64,000 nucleotides of DNA from Duganella fentianensis (GCF_009857835.1 NZ_WWCL01000002.1:62001-126000); one strand, 5' to 3'; shown: positions 46,189 through 58,186, counted from the stretch's first letter. The notes: generated by a model not told the origin, from the sequence alone. Made by a program: numbers and translations.

Positions 46189-46223
46189 GACTTTTTTTGC
46201 TGTACATAACTGCAAAAAAAGTC
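46189..46223. terminator. AT-rich inverted repeat between der and hfq
   Basis: GACTTTTTTTGC at 46189-46200 and GCAAAAAAAGTC at 46212-46223 are perfect reverse complements across an 11-base loop. It may be a terminator for der or a leader structure for hfq, but it lacks the usual GC-rich stem. Confidence 0.4.
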
Positions 46224-46371
46224 AAAACAGGTTACAGTGGCTTAGAAGCACCATTCTTCCTTCGGCGAGCGGTGTTTCAGCGGAAATCATTTGACTTTCG
46301 TTGAGCCACGTACTTGAAATTAAGCGTTTCGCCTCCAAATCCGAACACAACAACACAAAAATGGAGCTGTT

Positions 46372-46608
46372 ATGAGCAACAAAGGGCAACTGTTACAAGA
46401 CCCATTCCTCAATGCCTTGCGTAAAGAGCATGTGCCTGTTTCGATCTATCTGGTCAACGGCATCAAGCTGCAAGGTCACATCGAATCCTTCGACCAATAC
46501 GTTGTGCTGCTGCGCAATACTGTGACGCAAATGGTGTACAAGCACGCCATTTCGACCGTGGTGCCAGCCCGCGCCGTCAACCTCAGCGTTGATGCGGACG
46601 CGGAATAA
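46372..46608 (+). CDS. hfq: RNA chaperone Hfq
   Basis: The 78-residue Sm-like protein has [15 protein letters not shown] at its N-terminus, the Sm1 segment [21 protein letters not shown] and Sm2 [12 protein letters not shown]. The hexamer binds small regulatory RNAs and A-rich mRNAs. The C-terminal tail is short, as in many betaproteobacteria. It begins after a 195-bp leader, so it probably has its own promoter, and hflX follows 37 bp later. Confidence 0.98.
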   Translation: MSNKGQLLQDPFLNALRKEHVPVSIYLVNGIKLQGHIESFDQYVVLLRNTVTQMVYKHAISTVVPARAVNLSVDADAE

Positions 46609-46645
46609 GCGTTTGCCTTACCGCTACATCTTCTAGCCTGACCGT

Positions 46646-47839
46646 ATGCGTGCAGCTTTAGTTGGTATCGATTTCGGTCAGGGCGACTTTGCCGCCAGCG
46701 TCGAGGAACTGCAGTTACTGGCCCGTTCGGCCGGTGCAGAACCGATTACGACGATCACGGCCAAGCGGGCGGCGCCTGATGCCGCCTATTTCGTCGGCAG
46801 CGGCAAGGCCGACGAAATCGCTATGGCGGTGCAGGATCACCGCATCGAAATCGTCATTTTCAATCATGCGCTGTCGCCTGCCCAGCAGCGCAATCTGGAA
46901 AAGCGCCTGAATATCCGGGTGCTGGACCGCACCAGCCTGATTCTCGATATCTTTGCCCAGCGTGCCGCTTCCCACGAAGGTAAGCTGCAGGTGGAACTGG
47001 CCCAGCTCCAGCATCTGGCCACGCGCCTGATTCGCGGCTGGACCCACCTGGAACGCCAGAAGGGCGGTATCGGTCTGCGCGGTCCCGGTGAAACCCAGCT
47101 GGAAACCGACCGCCGTCTGATCGGAGAGCGGGTCAAAGCCTTGCGTGCCCGTCTGGGCAAGCTGCGCAAGCAGCATGAAACCCAGCGCCGTTCGCGCGGC
47201 CGCAGCCAGACTTTCTCCGTCTCGCTGGTGGGGTACACCAATGCCGGCAAATCCACCCTGTTCAATGCTGTCACCAAGGCCGGTGTGTATGTGGCCGACC
47301 AGTTGTTTGCTACGCTGGATACCACTTCGCGCCGCGTCTACATGGGACAGGAAGTGGGCAATGTGGTGATCTCCGATACGGTGGGCTTTGTGCGCGAACT
47401 GCCGCACCAGCTGGTGGCCGCGTTCCGCGCCACGCTGGAAGAAACTATCCACGCCGATCTGCTGCTGCATGTGGTCGATGCATCCTCGCCCGTACGCATG
47501 GAGCAGATCGAGCAGGTCAATCTGGTGCTCAAGGAAATCGGTGCCGACCATATTCCGCAGATTCTGGTGTGGAACAAGATCGATGCGGCCGAGCTGGAGC
47601 CTTCGGTCGAGCGCGATGAATATGATAAGATTTCCCGCGTTTTCCTCAGTGCCCGCACGGGCGCCGGACTGGATCTGCTGCGCGGTGCTATCGTCGAATG
47701 GGCCATGAGTGCGCCCGGCGCGCGCCTGAACCAGTCGTATGCAGTTGATGAAGAAGAGCTGGCGGATGACGCTGAACTAGCCGATGACGCCGAAGCAGCC
47801 GAAAGCAGTCCCACCCTCACTCAAGTTGGATCACACTGA
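46646..47839 (+). CDS. hflX: GTPase HflX
   Basis: HflX is a ribosome-associated GTPase that splits stalled 70S ribosomes after heat stress. The 397-residue product has the N-terminal HflX domain (GSGKADEIA, NHALSPAQQRNLEKRL, LDRTSLILDIFAQRA), the G1 motif GYTNAGKST, G3 DTVGFV and G4 NKID. The C-terminal tail is an acidic Asp/Ala-rich stretch. Its stop overlaps the hflK start by one base. Confidence 0.96.
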   Translation: MRAALVGIDFGQGDFAASVEELQLLARSAGAEPITTITAKRAAPDAAYFVGSGKADEIAMAVQDHRIEIVIFNHALSPAQQRNLEKRLNIRVLDRTSLILDIFAQRAASHEGKLQVELAQLQHLATRLIRGWTHLERQKGGIGLRGPGETQLETDRRLIGERVKALRARLGKLRKQHETQRRSRGRSQTFSVSLVGYTNAGKSTLFNAVTKAGVYVADQLFATLDTTSRRVYMGQEVGNVVISDTVGFVRELPHQLVAAFRATLEETIHADLLLHVVDASSPVRMEQIEQVNLVLKEIGADHIPQILVWNKIDAAELEPSVERDEYDKISRVFLSARTGAGLDLLRGAIVEWAMSAPGARLNQSYAVDEEELADDAELADDAEAAESSPTLTQVGSH

Positions 47840-49134
47840 TGCGTGTCTCCTCGATATTCAAACGTCTCGGCCTGAAAGCCAATCTGAACGACCCGCGCTG
47901 GGGTTCGGATCAGCAGGACGGCAAGCCGCAAGCCAATGAAGGCAAAAAGCCGGGCGAAGGCCCGCCCGATATGGAACAGCTGTGGCGCGATTTCAATCAG
48001 CGCCTGAACAGCATGTTCGGCCAGAAGAACCGTCCAGACGGTGGCAATGGCGGCGTGCCGCCTAGCCGTCCCGATGCGGGCGGCCTGCGTGCCACGGCCG
48101 GTGCGGTAGCCGTGGTGGCGGCCCTGATCTGGCTGGCCAGCGGTTCCTTCATCGTGCAGGAAGGCCAGACCGGCGTGGTCTACACCTTCGGCAAGATCAG
48201 CCACACCACCGGTGCGGGTTTTAACTGGCGCTGGCCGTATCCGTTCCAGAGCGACGAAGTGGTCAGAGTGTCGCAGATGCGGGTGGTGGAAATCGGCTAT
48301 CGCGGCAATATCAAGAACAAGCAGGCGCGCGAATCGCTGATGCTGACGGACGATGAAAACATCATCGATATCCAGTTCGCCGTGCAGTTCAAGCTGAAGG
48401 ACCCGGTGGCATGGCTGCTGAATAACCGCGACGAAGAAGATACCGTGCGTCAGGTTGCCGAGACCTCGATCCGCGAAATCGTCGGCAAGAACAAGATGGA
48501 CTTCGTGCTGTACGAAGGCCGCGACAAGGTGGCGCTGGAAACCCAGCAGCTGATGCAGCAGATTCTCGACCGCTACGCTTCCGGCGTGCTGATCTCGAAT
48601 GTTACCCTGCAGGCCGTGCAGCCGCCCGAGCAGGTGCAGGTAGCCTTCGATGACGCCGTGCGCGCAGGGCAGGACCGCGAGCGCCAGAAGAACGAAGGTC
48701 AGGCCTATGCCAACGATGTGATTCCTAAGGCCCACGGTACGGCATCGCGCCTGCTGCAGGAAGCCGAAGGTTATCGCTCGATGGTGGTGGAAAATGCTAC
48801 CGGTAACGCAGCCCGCTTCAAGCAGGTACTGGCCGAGTACCAGAAAGCACCGGCCGTCACGCGCGACCGCATGTATCTGGACACCATGCAGCAGATTTAC
48901 TCGAGCACCAGCAAGGTGATGGTGGACGCCAAGTCGGGCAGCAATCTGCTCTACCTGCCGCTCGACAAGCTGATTGCGCAGGCTGCGGCGACCGATGCTG
49001 CCGCCAGCGCCAGTGCCGCCAAGCCGGCTGCCATCAGCAGCGCCGGCAGCAGCGAGACCATGCAGACGGTGGAAGTGAACCGTCCGCGCGATCCGCGTTC
49101 GCGCGAAGCCTTACGTGACCGGGAGAGCCGTTAA
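47839..49134 (+). CDS. hflK: FtsH protease modulator subunit HflK
   Basis: HflK and HflC form a membrane complex around FtsH that modulates proteolysis. The 431-residue SPFH-family protein has a Gly/Pro-rich cytoplasmic N-terminus with DPRWG and PPDMEQLWRDF, a transmembrane helix at about residues 90-110 and a periplasmic band-7 domain beginning FIVQEGQTGVVYTFGK. The C-terminal region is Ala-rich. The start and stop each overlap neighbouring genes by one base. Confidence 0.97.
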   Translation: MRVSSIFKRLGLKANLNDPRWGSDQQDGKPQANEGKKPGEGPPDMEQLWRDFNQRLNSMFGQKNRPDGGNGGVPPSRPDAGGLRATAGAVAVVAALIWLASGSFIVQEGQTGVVYTFGKISHTTGAGFNWRWPYPFQSDEVVRVSQMRVVEIGYRGNIKNKQARESLMLTDDENIIDIQFAVQFKLKDPVAWLLNNRDEEDTVRQVAETSIREIVGKNKMDFVLYEGRDKVALETQQLMQQILDRYASGVLISNVTLQAVQPPEQVQVAFDDAVRAGQDRERQKNEGQAYANDVIPKAHGTASRLLQEAEGYRSMVVENATGNAARFKQVLAEYQKAPAVTRDRMYLDTMQQIYSSTSKVMVDAKSGSNLLYLPLDKLIAQAAATDAAASASAAKPAAISSAGSSETMQTVEVNRPRDPRSREALRDRESR

Positions 49135-50048
49135 TGAATCGTATAGCCAGTTTCCTCGTGGCGGCTTTCGTCGCTTTCCTGCTGCTGTCGTCCACCGTGT
49201 TCGTGGTCGATCAGCGCAAGTATGCGATCGTGTTCGCGCTGGGCCAGATCAAGGAAGTGATCCGCGAGCCGGGCCTGCACTTCAAGCTGCCGCCGCCATT
49301 CCAGAACGTGCTGTTCCTCGACAACCGCATCATGACCATCGAATCGCCTGATGCCGAGCGTTTCATCACGGCCGAGAAGATGAATATTCTGGTCGACAGC
49401 TTCGTCAAATGGCGTATCGGCCGTGCCGATGGCCAGCCCAAGCTGTACTACGTCACCTTCAATGGCGACGAGAACCGTGCGCGTGACCGCATGTCGCAGA
49501 TTATCAAGGCTGCCCTGAACGAAGAAATCACCAAGCGTACCGTGGGCGAAGTGATCTCCGGCCAGCGCGGCAAGGTGATGGAAGGCATACGCACCAAGGT
49601 GGTGGCGGAAGCGGCCCAGATCGGCGTCGAGATTATCGACGTGCGTCTGAAGCGGGTCGAGTATGTCGAGCAGATTAATAACTCGGTGTATGACCGTATG
49701 AAGGCCGAGCGTCTGCGCGTGGCCAATGAACTGCGTTCGACCGGTTCGGCCGATTCGGAAAAAATCCGTGCCGATGCCGAGCGTCAGCGTTCGGTGATTC
49801 TGGCCGAGGCCTACCGTGACGCCGAGCAGATCAAGGGTGAGGGCGATGCCAAGGCATCGGCCATCTACGCTGAAGCCTTCGGCAAGAACCCCGAGTTCTA
49901 CAAGTTCTACCGCAGTCTGGAAGCCTACCGCGCCACCTTCAAGAACCACGGCGACGTGATGGTGATGGATAGCAGCTCGGACTTCTTCAAATACTTCAAA
50001 GGCACGGGCGCAGCTCCGGCCGCTGCTGCTGCCGGCGGCAAGAAGTAA
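49134..50048 (+). CDS. hflC: FtsH protease modulator subunit HflC
   Basis: The 304-residue SPFH protein has an N-terminal signal-anchor helix (ASFLVAAFVAFLLLSSTVFV), a band-7 domain with VDQRKYAIVFALGQIK and a C-terminal coiled region with RADAERQRSVILAEAYRDAE. It partners HflK; the one-base overlap indicates coupled synthesis. Confidence 0.97.
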   Translation: MNRIASFLVAAFVAFLLLSSTVFVVDQRKYAIVFALGQIKEVIREPGLHFKLPPPFQNVLFLDNRIMTIESPDAERFITAEKMNILVDSFVKWRIGRADGQPKLYYVTFNGDENRARDRMSQIIKAALNEEITKRTVGEVISGQRGKVMEGIRTKVVAEAAQIGVEIIDVRLKRVEYVEQINNSVYDRMKAERLRVANELRSTGSADSEKIRADAERQRSVILAEAYRDAEQIKGEGDAKASAIYAEAFGKNPEFYKFYRSLEAYRATFKNHGDVMVMDSSSDFFKYFKGTGAAPAAAAAGGKK

Positions 50049-50061
50049 AGTCACAACCCTG

Positions 50062-50085
50062 CCGGGCTGCCAGATGGCAGTCCGG
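50062..50085 (+). terminator. Weak hairpin after hflC
   Basis: CCGGGCTGCC at 50062-50071 pairs with GGCAGTCCGG at 50076-50085 with one mismatch that can be G-U. There is only a short T-run downstream, so termination is uncertain. Confidence 0.4.
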
Positions 50086-50243
50086 TAGCGGCGTTTTCAG
50101 GTGCTTATACGCATCTTTTCTCGTCTTAAAATCCATTTTCGCGTAAAATATCAGGTTCGGCCTACCGCTTGTCGGTCGCCGTGCGCGCAGTCTATTGCTG
50201 CGTATTGCTCTTTATTTAATTAAATATTCCGTACCAGTTCCCC

Positions 50244-52719
<2,476 letters not shown>

Positions 52720-52733
52720 TCAAGGAAGACCTT

Positions 52734-53279
52734 ATGAACAACCCACAATCGAATGAAAAACACCTCTGGGTCAGCTGGGATGAATACCACCGTCTGATCG
52801 AGCGTCTGGCACTGAAAGTCCATGAATCGGGCTGGAAGTTTGACCAGGTGCTGTGTCTGGCGCGCGGCGGCGTGCGTCCGGGCGATGTGTTCTCGCGTAT
52901 TTTTGATGTGCCGCTGGCCATCCTGTCGACCAGCTCCTACCGTGAAGAAGCGGGCACCGTGCGCGGTGATCTGGACATCGCCAAATACATGACGATGACC
53001 AAGGGCCCGCTGAGCGGCCGCATCCTGCTGGTGGACGATCTGGCCGATTCCGGCGTAACGCTGGTAAAAGTCATGAAGCACCTGCAGGAAAACTTCCCCG
53101 GCGTGACCGAAGTGCGTTCGGCCGTGATCTGGACCAAGGGTTGCTCGGTGTTCAAGCCGGACTACCAGATGGAAGAACTGCCGCACAATCCGTGGATCCA
53201 TCAGCCGTTCGAAGACTACGATGGCCTGCGTCCGCACCAGCTGGCAGCGTGGATCAAAAAGGGCGAGAGCGCCGAGTAA
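52734..53279 (+). CDS. Type I phosphoribosyltransferase (purine salvage-like)
   Basis: The 181-residue product has the PRPP-binding loop GRILLVDDLADSGVTL at residues 95-110 and the upstream VLCLARGGVRPGDVF. This is the xanthine/hypoxanthine-guanine type of phosphoribosyltransferase; the base specificity is not clear. It is adjacent to purA, in the same direction with a 14-bp gap, which suits a purine salvage role. A strong terminator follows, so it ends the hisZ-purA unit. Confidence 0.9.
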   Translation: MNNPQSNEKHLWVSWDEYHRLIERLALKVHESGWKFDQVLCLARGGVRPGDVFSRIFDVPLAILSTSSYREEAGTVRGDLDIAKYMTMTKGPLSGRILLVDDLADSGVTLVKVMKHLQENFPGVTEVRSAVIWTKGCSVFKPDYQMEELPHNPWIHQPFEDYDGLRPHQLAAWIKKGESAE

Positions 53280-53299
53280 TAGCAGCCTTGCGCTCTAGG

Positions 53300-53328
53300 C
53301 AAAAAAACGACCTGCGGGTCGTTTTTTT
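53300..53328 (+). terminator. Rho-independent terminator after the phosphoribosyltransferase
   Basis: The hairpin ACGACCTGCGGGTCGT is flanked by an A-run and seven T. It ends the hisZ-purA-phosphoribosyltransferase unit. Confidence 0.9.
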
Positions 53329-53422
53329 GTTATTGCACCATGTTAACTTGCGCTATTGCGCTGATACAATCCGAAGCGTATCAGGGATATCCGCCACATG
53401 CACGACCTATGCGACCGCCACC

Positions 53423-54019
53423 ATGACCCAGAATTTTTTCCAGACCTTTATCCTGTTGTTGCTGGTTACCGATCCTTTCGGCAATGTGCCGCTGTTCGCC
53501 AGTGTGCTCAATCCGGTACCGGTGGCGCGCCGTCCCCGCATCGTGATCCGTGAATGTGCCATCGCCTTTGTGCTGCTGCTGATCTTTATGTTCTTCGGCC
53601 GCCACTTCCTGACGGCCTTGCAGCTGTCCGAAGTCTCCTTGCGCATAGGCGGGAGCGTGATTCTGCTGCTGATTTCTATCCGCATGATCTTTCCTCATCC
53701 CGATGGGGTGCTGGGCCGCACCGAAGGCGGCGAGCCCTTCATTGTGCCGCTGGCGATACCGGCGCTGGCCGGACCGTCGGCGCTGGCCACGGTGCTGCTG
53801 TTTTCGCGCGAAAGCACGGGCGAGGTGCTGGTGCACGTGGCAGCGCTGGCCGCTGTCGGGCTGGTCTGGCTGGCGGTCTTCCTCAGCGCAGAAAAGCTGC
53901 AGAAGGTGCTGGGGCCGCAGGTGATGACGGCGTTCGAGCGGTTGATGGGCCTGATTCTGACGGCGATGTCGATAGAAATGCTGTTGGGCGGCATACGCGA
54001 ATTCGTTAAGTCGCTCTAG
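53423..54019 (+). CDS. MarC family membrane protein
   Basis: The 198-residue product has six hydrophobic helices and the MarC-family features FFQTFILLLLVTDPFGNVPLF and PLAIPALAGPSALATVLL. The family was once linked to multidrug resistance, but this is not confirmed. The ATG at 53423 is chosen because the upstream frame extension runs back through the previous gene. A terminator follows at 54027. Confidence 0.87.
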   Translation: MTQNFFQTFILLLLVTDPFGNVPLFASVLNPVPVARRPRIVIRECAIAFVLLLIFMFFGRHFLTALQLSEVSLRIGGSVILLLISIRMIFPHPDGVLGRTEGGEPFIVPLAIPALAGPSALATVLLFSRESTGEVLVHVAALAAVGLVWLAVFLSAEKLQKVLGPQVMTAFERLMGLILTAMSIEMLLGGIREFVKSL

Positions 54020-54026
54020 GCGGCGA

Positions 54027-54053
54027 GACAGGTGCTTGACGCCTGTCTTTTTT
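54027..54053 (+). terminator. Rho-independent terminator after the MarC gene
   Basis: GACAGGTG at 54027-54034 pairs with CGCCTGTC at 54040-54047 with one wobble, followed by six T. Confidence 0.8.
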
Positions 54054-54063
54054 ACTTCTATAT

Positions 54064-54079
54064 TTAGATAACTATCTAA
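54064..54079. promoter_or_regulatory. ArsR-type operator, copy 1
   Basis: TTAGATAACTATCTAA has perfect 7-bp arms with a 2-bp spacer. It directly abuts the second copy. Confidence 0.72.
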
Positions 54080-54095
54080 TTAGATTGGTATCTAA
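54080..54095. promoter_or_regulatory. ArsR-type operator, copy 2, overlapping the start codon
   Basis: TTAGATTGGTATCTAA has 6-bp perfect arms. Its last base is the A of the ATG of the ArsR gene, so a bound repressor would block transcription, and no usual ribosome site fits in front of the ATG. Confidence 0.7.
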
Positions 54096-54382
54096 TGAAT
54101 TCCGCCAACAGTGCCTTCAAAGCCATCGCCGACCCTGCACGCCGCGAGATTCTGCGTCTGCTGCGCCAGGGCGAGATGACGGCTGGCGATCTGGCCTGCC
54201 ACTTCGACATGAGCAAGCCCACCATGTCGCACCATTTCGCCGTGCTGGCGGATGCGGACCTGATTACGCGCCGGCGCGAAGGCCAGACCATCTGGTACGG
54301 TTTGAATACCACCGTATTGCAGGATGTGCTGGCATGGATGCTGGATCTGGCGGGTGATCTGCCTAGCGAGAGGAAACCATGA
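54095..54382 (+). CDS. ArsR/SdpR family transcriptional repressor
   Basis: The 95-residue product is a winged-helix protein: FKAIADPARREILRLLRQGEMTAGDLA and the recognition helix MSKPTMSHHFAVLADADLI, close to SdpR/ArsR proteins without metal-binding cysteines. Two abutting 16-bp inverted repeats lie directly upstream and point to autorepression. Its TGA overlaps the ATG of the SdpI-like gene (ATGA), the sdpR-sdpI arrangement known from Bacillus immunity systems. Confidence 0.92.
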   Translation: MNSANSAFKAIADPARREILRLLRQGEMTAGDLACHFDMSKPTMSHHFAVLADADLITRRREGQTIWYGLNTTVLQDVLAWMLDLAGDLPSERKP

Positions 54383-55014
54383 AGCCACGTGCCGTTCTGC
54401 TGTGTTTGCTGATGATTGTTGTCATGAGCGTCGTCACCGCCTACCTGTATCCGCGCCTGCCAGCGACGCTGCCCATGCACTGGAATGCTGCCGGGCAGGT
54501 GGATGGTTACGGGCCGCGCTGGCAGATCTGGCTGCTGGGGCCGGGCGCCATGGGCGCCTTGCTGCTGCTGGGTGTGGCGTTACCGTGGCTGTCGCCGCGC
54601 CAGTTTGAAGTGCAGGCATCAGGCGCCACCTATGGCTATCTGATGACGCTGCCGGTAGCGCTGATGGCCTGCGTCGAGGCACTGGTACTCGGTGCTGCAC
54701 TGGGCGTGCCGCTGGAAATCGGCCGCATCGCACCGGCACTGGGCTGTGTTGCACTCATCCTGACCGGCAACCCTATGGGCAAGGTCCGGCGCAATTTCTA
54801 CATGGGCATACGCACGCCGTAGACGCTGGCCAGCGAGCGCGTGTGGTATGCCACCCACCGGCTGGCGGGCCGCCTGATGGTGGGGAGTGGCGTACTGGGC
54901 TTGCTGCTGCTGGCAGCGGGCGCACCGCACTGGCTGTTGCTGCTGGCACTGGTGGCCTGGGTGCCGCTGGCAGTGCTGTATTCGCTGTTGTACTACAAAC
55001 GTCTTCCTCATTGA
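54379..55014 (+). pseudogene. SdpI family membrane protein interrupted by an in-frame TAG
   Basis: The first 147 codons encode an SdpI-like protein with a DUF1648-type start (LPATLPMHWNAAGQVDGYG) and the SdpI signature GNPMGKVRRNFYMGIRTP. A TAG at 54820-54822 then stops the frame. In the same frame reading resumes with TLASERVWYATHRLAG and continues for 63 codons to a TGA at 55012, containing the two final hydrophobic segments. Family members have Trp at the stop position (GIRTPWTL), so one TGG-to-TAG change explains it. A sequencing error, suppression or genuine loss are all possible. Confidence 0.85.
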
Positions 55015-55027
55015 TACGGAGCGCACC

Positions 55028-55969
55028 ATGAAGCTATTGCTGTCCTTGCTGTTGTTATCGTCCTCCGCTCTGGCGGCCTCGGTGCCGGTGGCGCTGGAAG
55101 TGGGCGGCGCGGCCGTGTATGGCACCGAACTGACGCCGGACGGCGTGCAGGGCAAGGTGCCGGTCGTGTTGCTGCATGCGGGCTCGGGGCCGACTGACCG
55201 CGATGGCAATAACCATTTGCTACCGGGACCGAATGACGCGCTGAAATTACTGGCCGAAGGTCTGGCAAGACACGGCATCGCTTCGGTGCGCTATGACAAG
55301 CGCGGCATCGCCGCCAGTGCCAATCCGCGCTGGCGCGAACAGGAGCTACGCTTCGATGACTATATTGCCGACGCGGCCGCATGGGCCGCCCGTTTGCGTG
55401 CCGATGCGCGCTTCTCGCGCGTGATCCTGATCGGTCACAGCGAAGGGGCGCAGATCGTGGCGGAAGCCTGTGCCATTGCCAAGGCCGATGGCTGCGTGCT
55501 GCTGGCTGGTGCCGGCCATCCGGCCGATGAACTGCTGCGCGAACAACTGGCCAAGCAGTTGCCGCCGCCACTGCTGGCAGAAAACGAGCGCATACTGGCG
55601 GCCTTGAAACAGGGGCAGGCCGTGGCCGATGTGCCGGCGCCGTTGCAGGCCTTGTACCACGCCTCGGTGCAGCCATATCTGATCTCGTGGCTGCAGCACG
55701 ATCCGCGCAAGGCGGTGGCAGGCTTGAACATGCCCGTACTGATCGTGCAGGGTACGTCCGATGTGCAGGTGCCCGTCAGCGAGGCGCAGGCGCTGGCGGC
55801 AGCCGCGCCGCGCGCCCGCCTGCAAGTCATCGACGGCATGAACCATCTGCTGAAGATGGTCGGCACGGATGCCGAGTTACAGCGCAAATCCTATGGCAGC
55901 CCGGACTTGCCGGTGGCGCCCCAGTTGCTCGACAGCGTGTACAGCTTTATCGACCAGCTGGCGCGCTAG
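55028..55969 (+). CDS. Secreted alpha/beta hydrolase
   Basis: The 313-residue product has a signal peptide (MKLLLSLLLLSSSALAAS), then an alpha/beta-hydrolase core. VVLLHAGSGPTDRDGN forms the oxyanion region, VILIGHSEGAQIV holds the GHSEG nucleophile, PVLIVQGTSDVQVPV holds the acid, and DGMNHLLK holds the catalytic His. The ATG at 55028 is preceded by GGAG. The substrate is unknown. It is downstream of the SdpI-like gene on the same strand. Confidence 0.88.
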   Translation: MKLLLSLLLLSSSALAASVPVALEVGGAAVYGTELTPDGVQGKVPVVLLHAGSGPTDRDGNNHLLPGPNDALKLLAEGLARHGIASVRYDKRGIAASANPRWREQELRFDDYIADAAAWAARLRADARFSRVILIGHSEGAQIVAEACAIAKADGCVLLAGAGHPADELLREQLAKQLPPPLLAENERILAALKQGQAVADVPAPLQALYHASVQPYLISWLQHDPRKAVAGLNMPVLIVQGTSDVQVPVSEAQALAAAAPRARLQVIDGMNHLLKMVGTDAELQRKSYGSPDLPVAPQLLDSVYSFIDQLAR

Positions 55970-55976
55970 GGCAGGG

Positions 55977-56002
55977 GATACGCCGGCCTAGCCCGGCGTA
56001 TC
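55977..56002. terminator. Inverted repeat at the hydrolase/uvrB convergence
   Basis: GATACGCCGG at 55977-55986 and CCGGCGTATC at 55993-56002 are perfect complements overlapping the uvrB stop codon. There is no T-run, so it is only a weak terminator candidate. Confidence 0.4.
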
Positions 56003-58072
56003 GGCGCCCGGTGCGCCGAACAGCTGCTGCTTGAGCACATGCAGCTGGTCGCGCACCTGCGCGGCTTTTTCGAATTCCAGATTCTTGGCGTGATCGAGCA
56101 TGGCTTTTTCCAGCCGCTTGATTTCCTTGCTGATCTGCTTCTCGCTCATCGCCTCGTACTTGGCCGTCTGCTGCGCCACTTCCAGTTCTTCCGTGACCTG
56201 CTCAGGGCTGTACACGCCGTCTATCATGTCCTTGATGACTTTGTGTACGCCGCGCGGCACGATGCCGTTGGCTTGGTTGAAGGCGATCTGCTTGGCGCGG
56301 CGCCGTTCCGTTTCGCCGATGGCGCGTTCCATCGAATCCGTCATGCGGTCGGCATACAGCAGGGCTACACCATTGAGGTTACGGGCGGCGCGGCCTATGG
56401 TCTGGATCAGCGAACGCTCGGAACGCAGGAAGCCTTCCTTGTCGGCGTCGAGGATGGCCACCAGCGATACTTCCGGCAAGTCCAGCCCTTCGCGCAGCAG
56501 GTTGATCCCCACCAGCACATCGAAGGTGCCGATGCGCAGGTCGCGCAGCAGCTCCACCCGCTCCACCGTTTCGATATCGCTGTGCAGATAGCGCACCTTG
56601 ATGCCGTGGTCGCCCAGATATTCGGTCAGCTGCTCCGACATGCGCTTGGTCAGGGTCGTCACCAGCACGCGTTCGTTACGCTCCACCCGCAGGGTGATCT
56701 CCGACATCAGATCATCCACCTGCGACAGGGCAGGGCGCACGATCACTTGCGGATCGACCAGACCGGTAGGGCGCACCACCTGTTCCACTACCTGATCGGC
56801 GTGAGTCTTTTCGTAGTCGGCCGGGGTGGCGGAAACGAAGATGGTCTGACGCATCTTCTGCTCGAATTCCTCGAACTTGAGCGGGCGGTTGTCCAGCGCC
56901 GAGGGCAGGCGGAAACCGTAGTCCACCAGATTGGTCTTGCGCGAGCGGTCGCCGTTGTACATGGCGCTGAGCTGGCCCACCAGCACGTGCGATTCGTCGA
57001 GGAACATCAGCGCATCCTTGGGCAGGTAATCGACCAGCGTAGGCGGCGGTTCGCCCGGCAGGGCGCCGCTCAGGTGGCGCGAATAGTTTTCGATGCCCTT
57101 GGTGAAGCCGATCTCGGCCATCATTTCCAGATCGAAGCGGGTGCGCTGTTCCAGCCGCTGTTCTTCGATCAGCTTGTTCTCGCGGCGGAAGAAGTCCAGC
57201 CGTTCGCGCAGCTCATCCTTGATGGTTTCGATCGCGCGCAGCACGGTGGAGCGCGGCGTAACGTAGTGCGAACCGGGATACACGGTAAAGCGTGGAATCT
57301 TCTGCTTGACGCGCCCCGTCAGCGGGTCGAACAGCTGGATCGATTCCAGTTCATCGTCGAACAGGTCCAGCCGCACGGCCAGTTCCGCATTCTCTGCCGG
57401 GAAAATGTCCAGCGTGTCGCCCCGTACGCGGAAGGTGCCGCGGCCGAAATCGACTTCGTTGCGGGTGTACTGCATCTGGATCAGGCGGGCGATGATGTCG
57501 CGCTGCGAGACGCGGTCCTTGGCGCGCAGCGTCAGGATCATCTGGTGGTATTCGGTGGGGTTACCGATACCGTAGATGGCCGAAACCGTCGCCACGATCA
57601 CCACATCGCGCCGCTCCATCAGCGACTTGGTGCAGGATAGCCGCATTTGCTCGATGTGTTCGTTGATCGAGGAATCCTTCTCGATGAACAGGTCGCGCTG
57701 GGGCACATAGGCTTCCGGCTGGTAGTAATCGTAGTAAGAAACGAAATACTCGACCGCATTTTCGGGGAAGAATTCGCGGAACTCCGAATACAGCTGGGCC
57801 GCCAGCGTTTTGTTGGGTGCAAACACGATGGCCGGTCGTCCCATACGGGCGATCACATTGGCCATGGTGTAGGTTTTGCCGGAACCCGTAACGCCCAGCA
57901 GGGTCTGATAGAACAGGCCGTCGTTAATGCCTTCGCATAGCTGGTCTATGGCCGTGGGCTGGTCGCCCGCAGGCGGGAAGGGTTGGTGCAGGCGGAACGG
58001 CGAGTCCGGAAAAGTAACAACCGTTGCCTTTGTGGAGTTATCTGTCGCGTTTTCTGCGGGTAAATCAGCCAT
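55988..58072 (-). CDS. uvrB: UvrABC excinuclease subunit B
   Basis: UvrB is the damage-verifying helicase-like subunit of nucleotide excision repair. The 694-residue product begins [11 protein letters not shown] and has [16 protein letters not shown], Walker [11 protein letters not shown], the beta-hairpin [14 protein letters not shown], helicase motif DESHV and the C-terminal UVR motif. The frame remains open upstream, but the ATG at 58072 gives the expected length. It is divergent from the aminotransferase gene. I see no LexA box in the gap. Confidence 0.97.
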   Translation of the reverse strand: MADLPAENATDNSTKATVVTFPDSPFRLHQPFPPAGDQPTAIDQLCEGINDGLFYQTLLGVTGSGKTYTMANVIARMGRPAIVFAPNKTLAAQLYSEFREFFPENAVEYFVSYYDYYQPEAYVPQRDLFIEKDSSINEHIEQMRLSCTKSLMERRDVVIVATVSAIYGIGNPTEYHQMILTLRAKDRVSQRDIIARLIQMQYTRNEVDFGRGTFRVRGDTLDIFPAENAELAVRLDLFDDELESIQLFDPLTGRVKQKIPRFTVYPGSHYVTPRSTVLRAIETIKDELRERLDFFRRENKLIEEQRLEQRTRFDLEMMAEIGFTKGIENYSRHLSGALPGEPPPTLVDYLPKDALMFLDESHVLVGQLSAMYNGDRSRKTNLVDYGFRLPSALDNRPLKFEEFEQKMRQTIFVSATPADYEKTHADQVVEQVVRPTGLVDPQVIVRPALSQVDDLMSEITLRVERNERVLVTTLTKRMSEQLTEYLGDHGIKVRYLHSDIETVERVELLRDLRIGTFDVLVGINLLREGLDLPEVSLVAILDADKEGFLRSERSLIQTIGRAARNLNGVALLYADRMTDSMERAIGETERRRAKQIAFNQANGIVPRGVHKVIKDMIDGVYSPEQVTEELEVAQQTAKYEAMSEKQISKEIKRLEKAMLDHAKNLEFEKAAQVRDQLHVLKQQLFGAPGADTPG

Positions 58073-58186
58073 CGTGTACCGACCTTTGTTAAAATAATGG
58101 CCTGCCAGCGGCCTGAAGCAGTTTTTTGGGGCGCGCTGTCTACCTTCAACCGCAGTGAACCGCTTCCAATCGAATCGAATCTTATC

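Noticed and set aside
58073..58186. LexA (SOS) box upstream of uvrB
   Set aside because: I looked for a CTGT-N8-ACAG pattern and found none.
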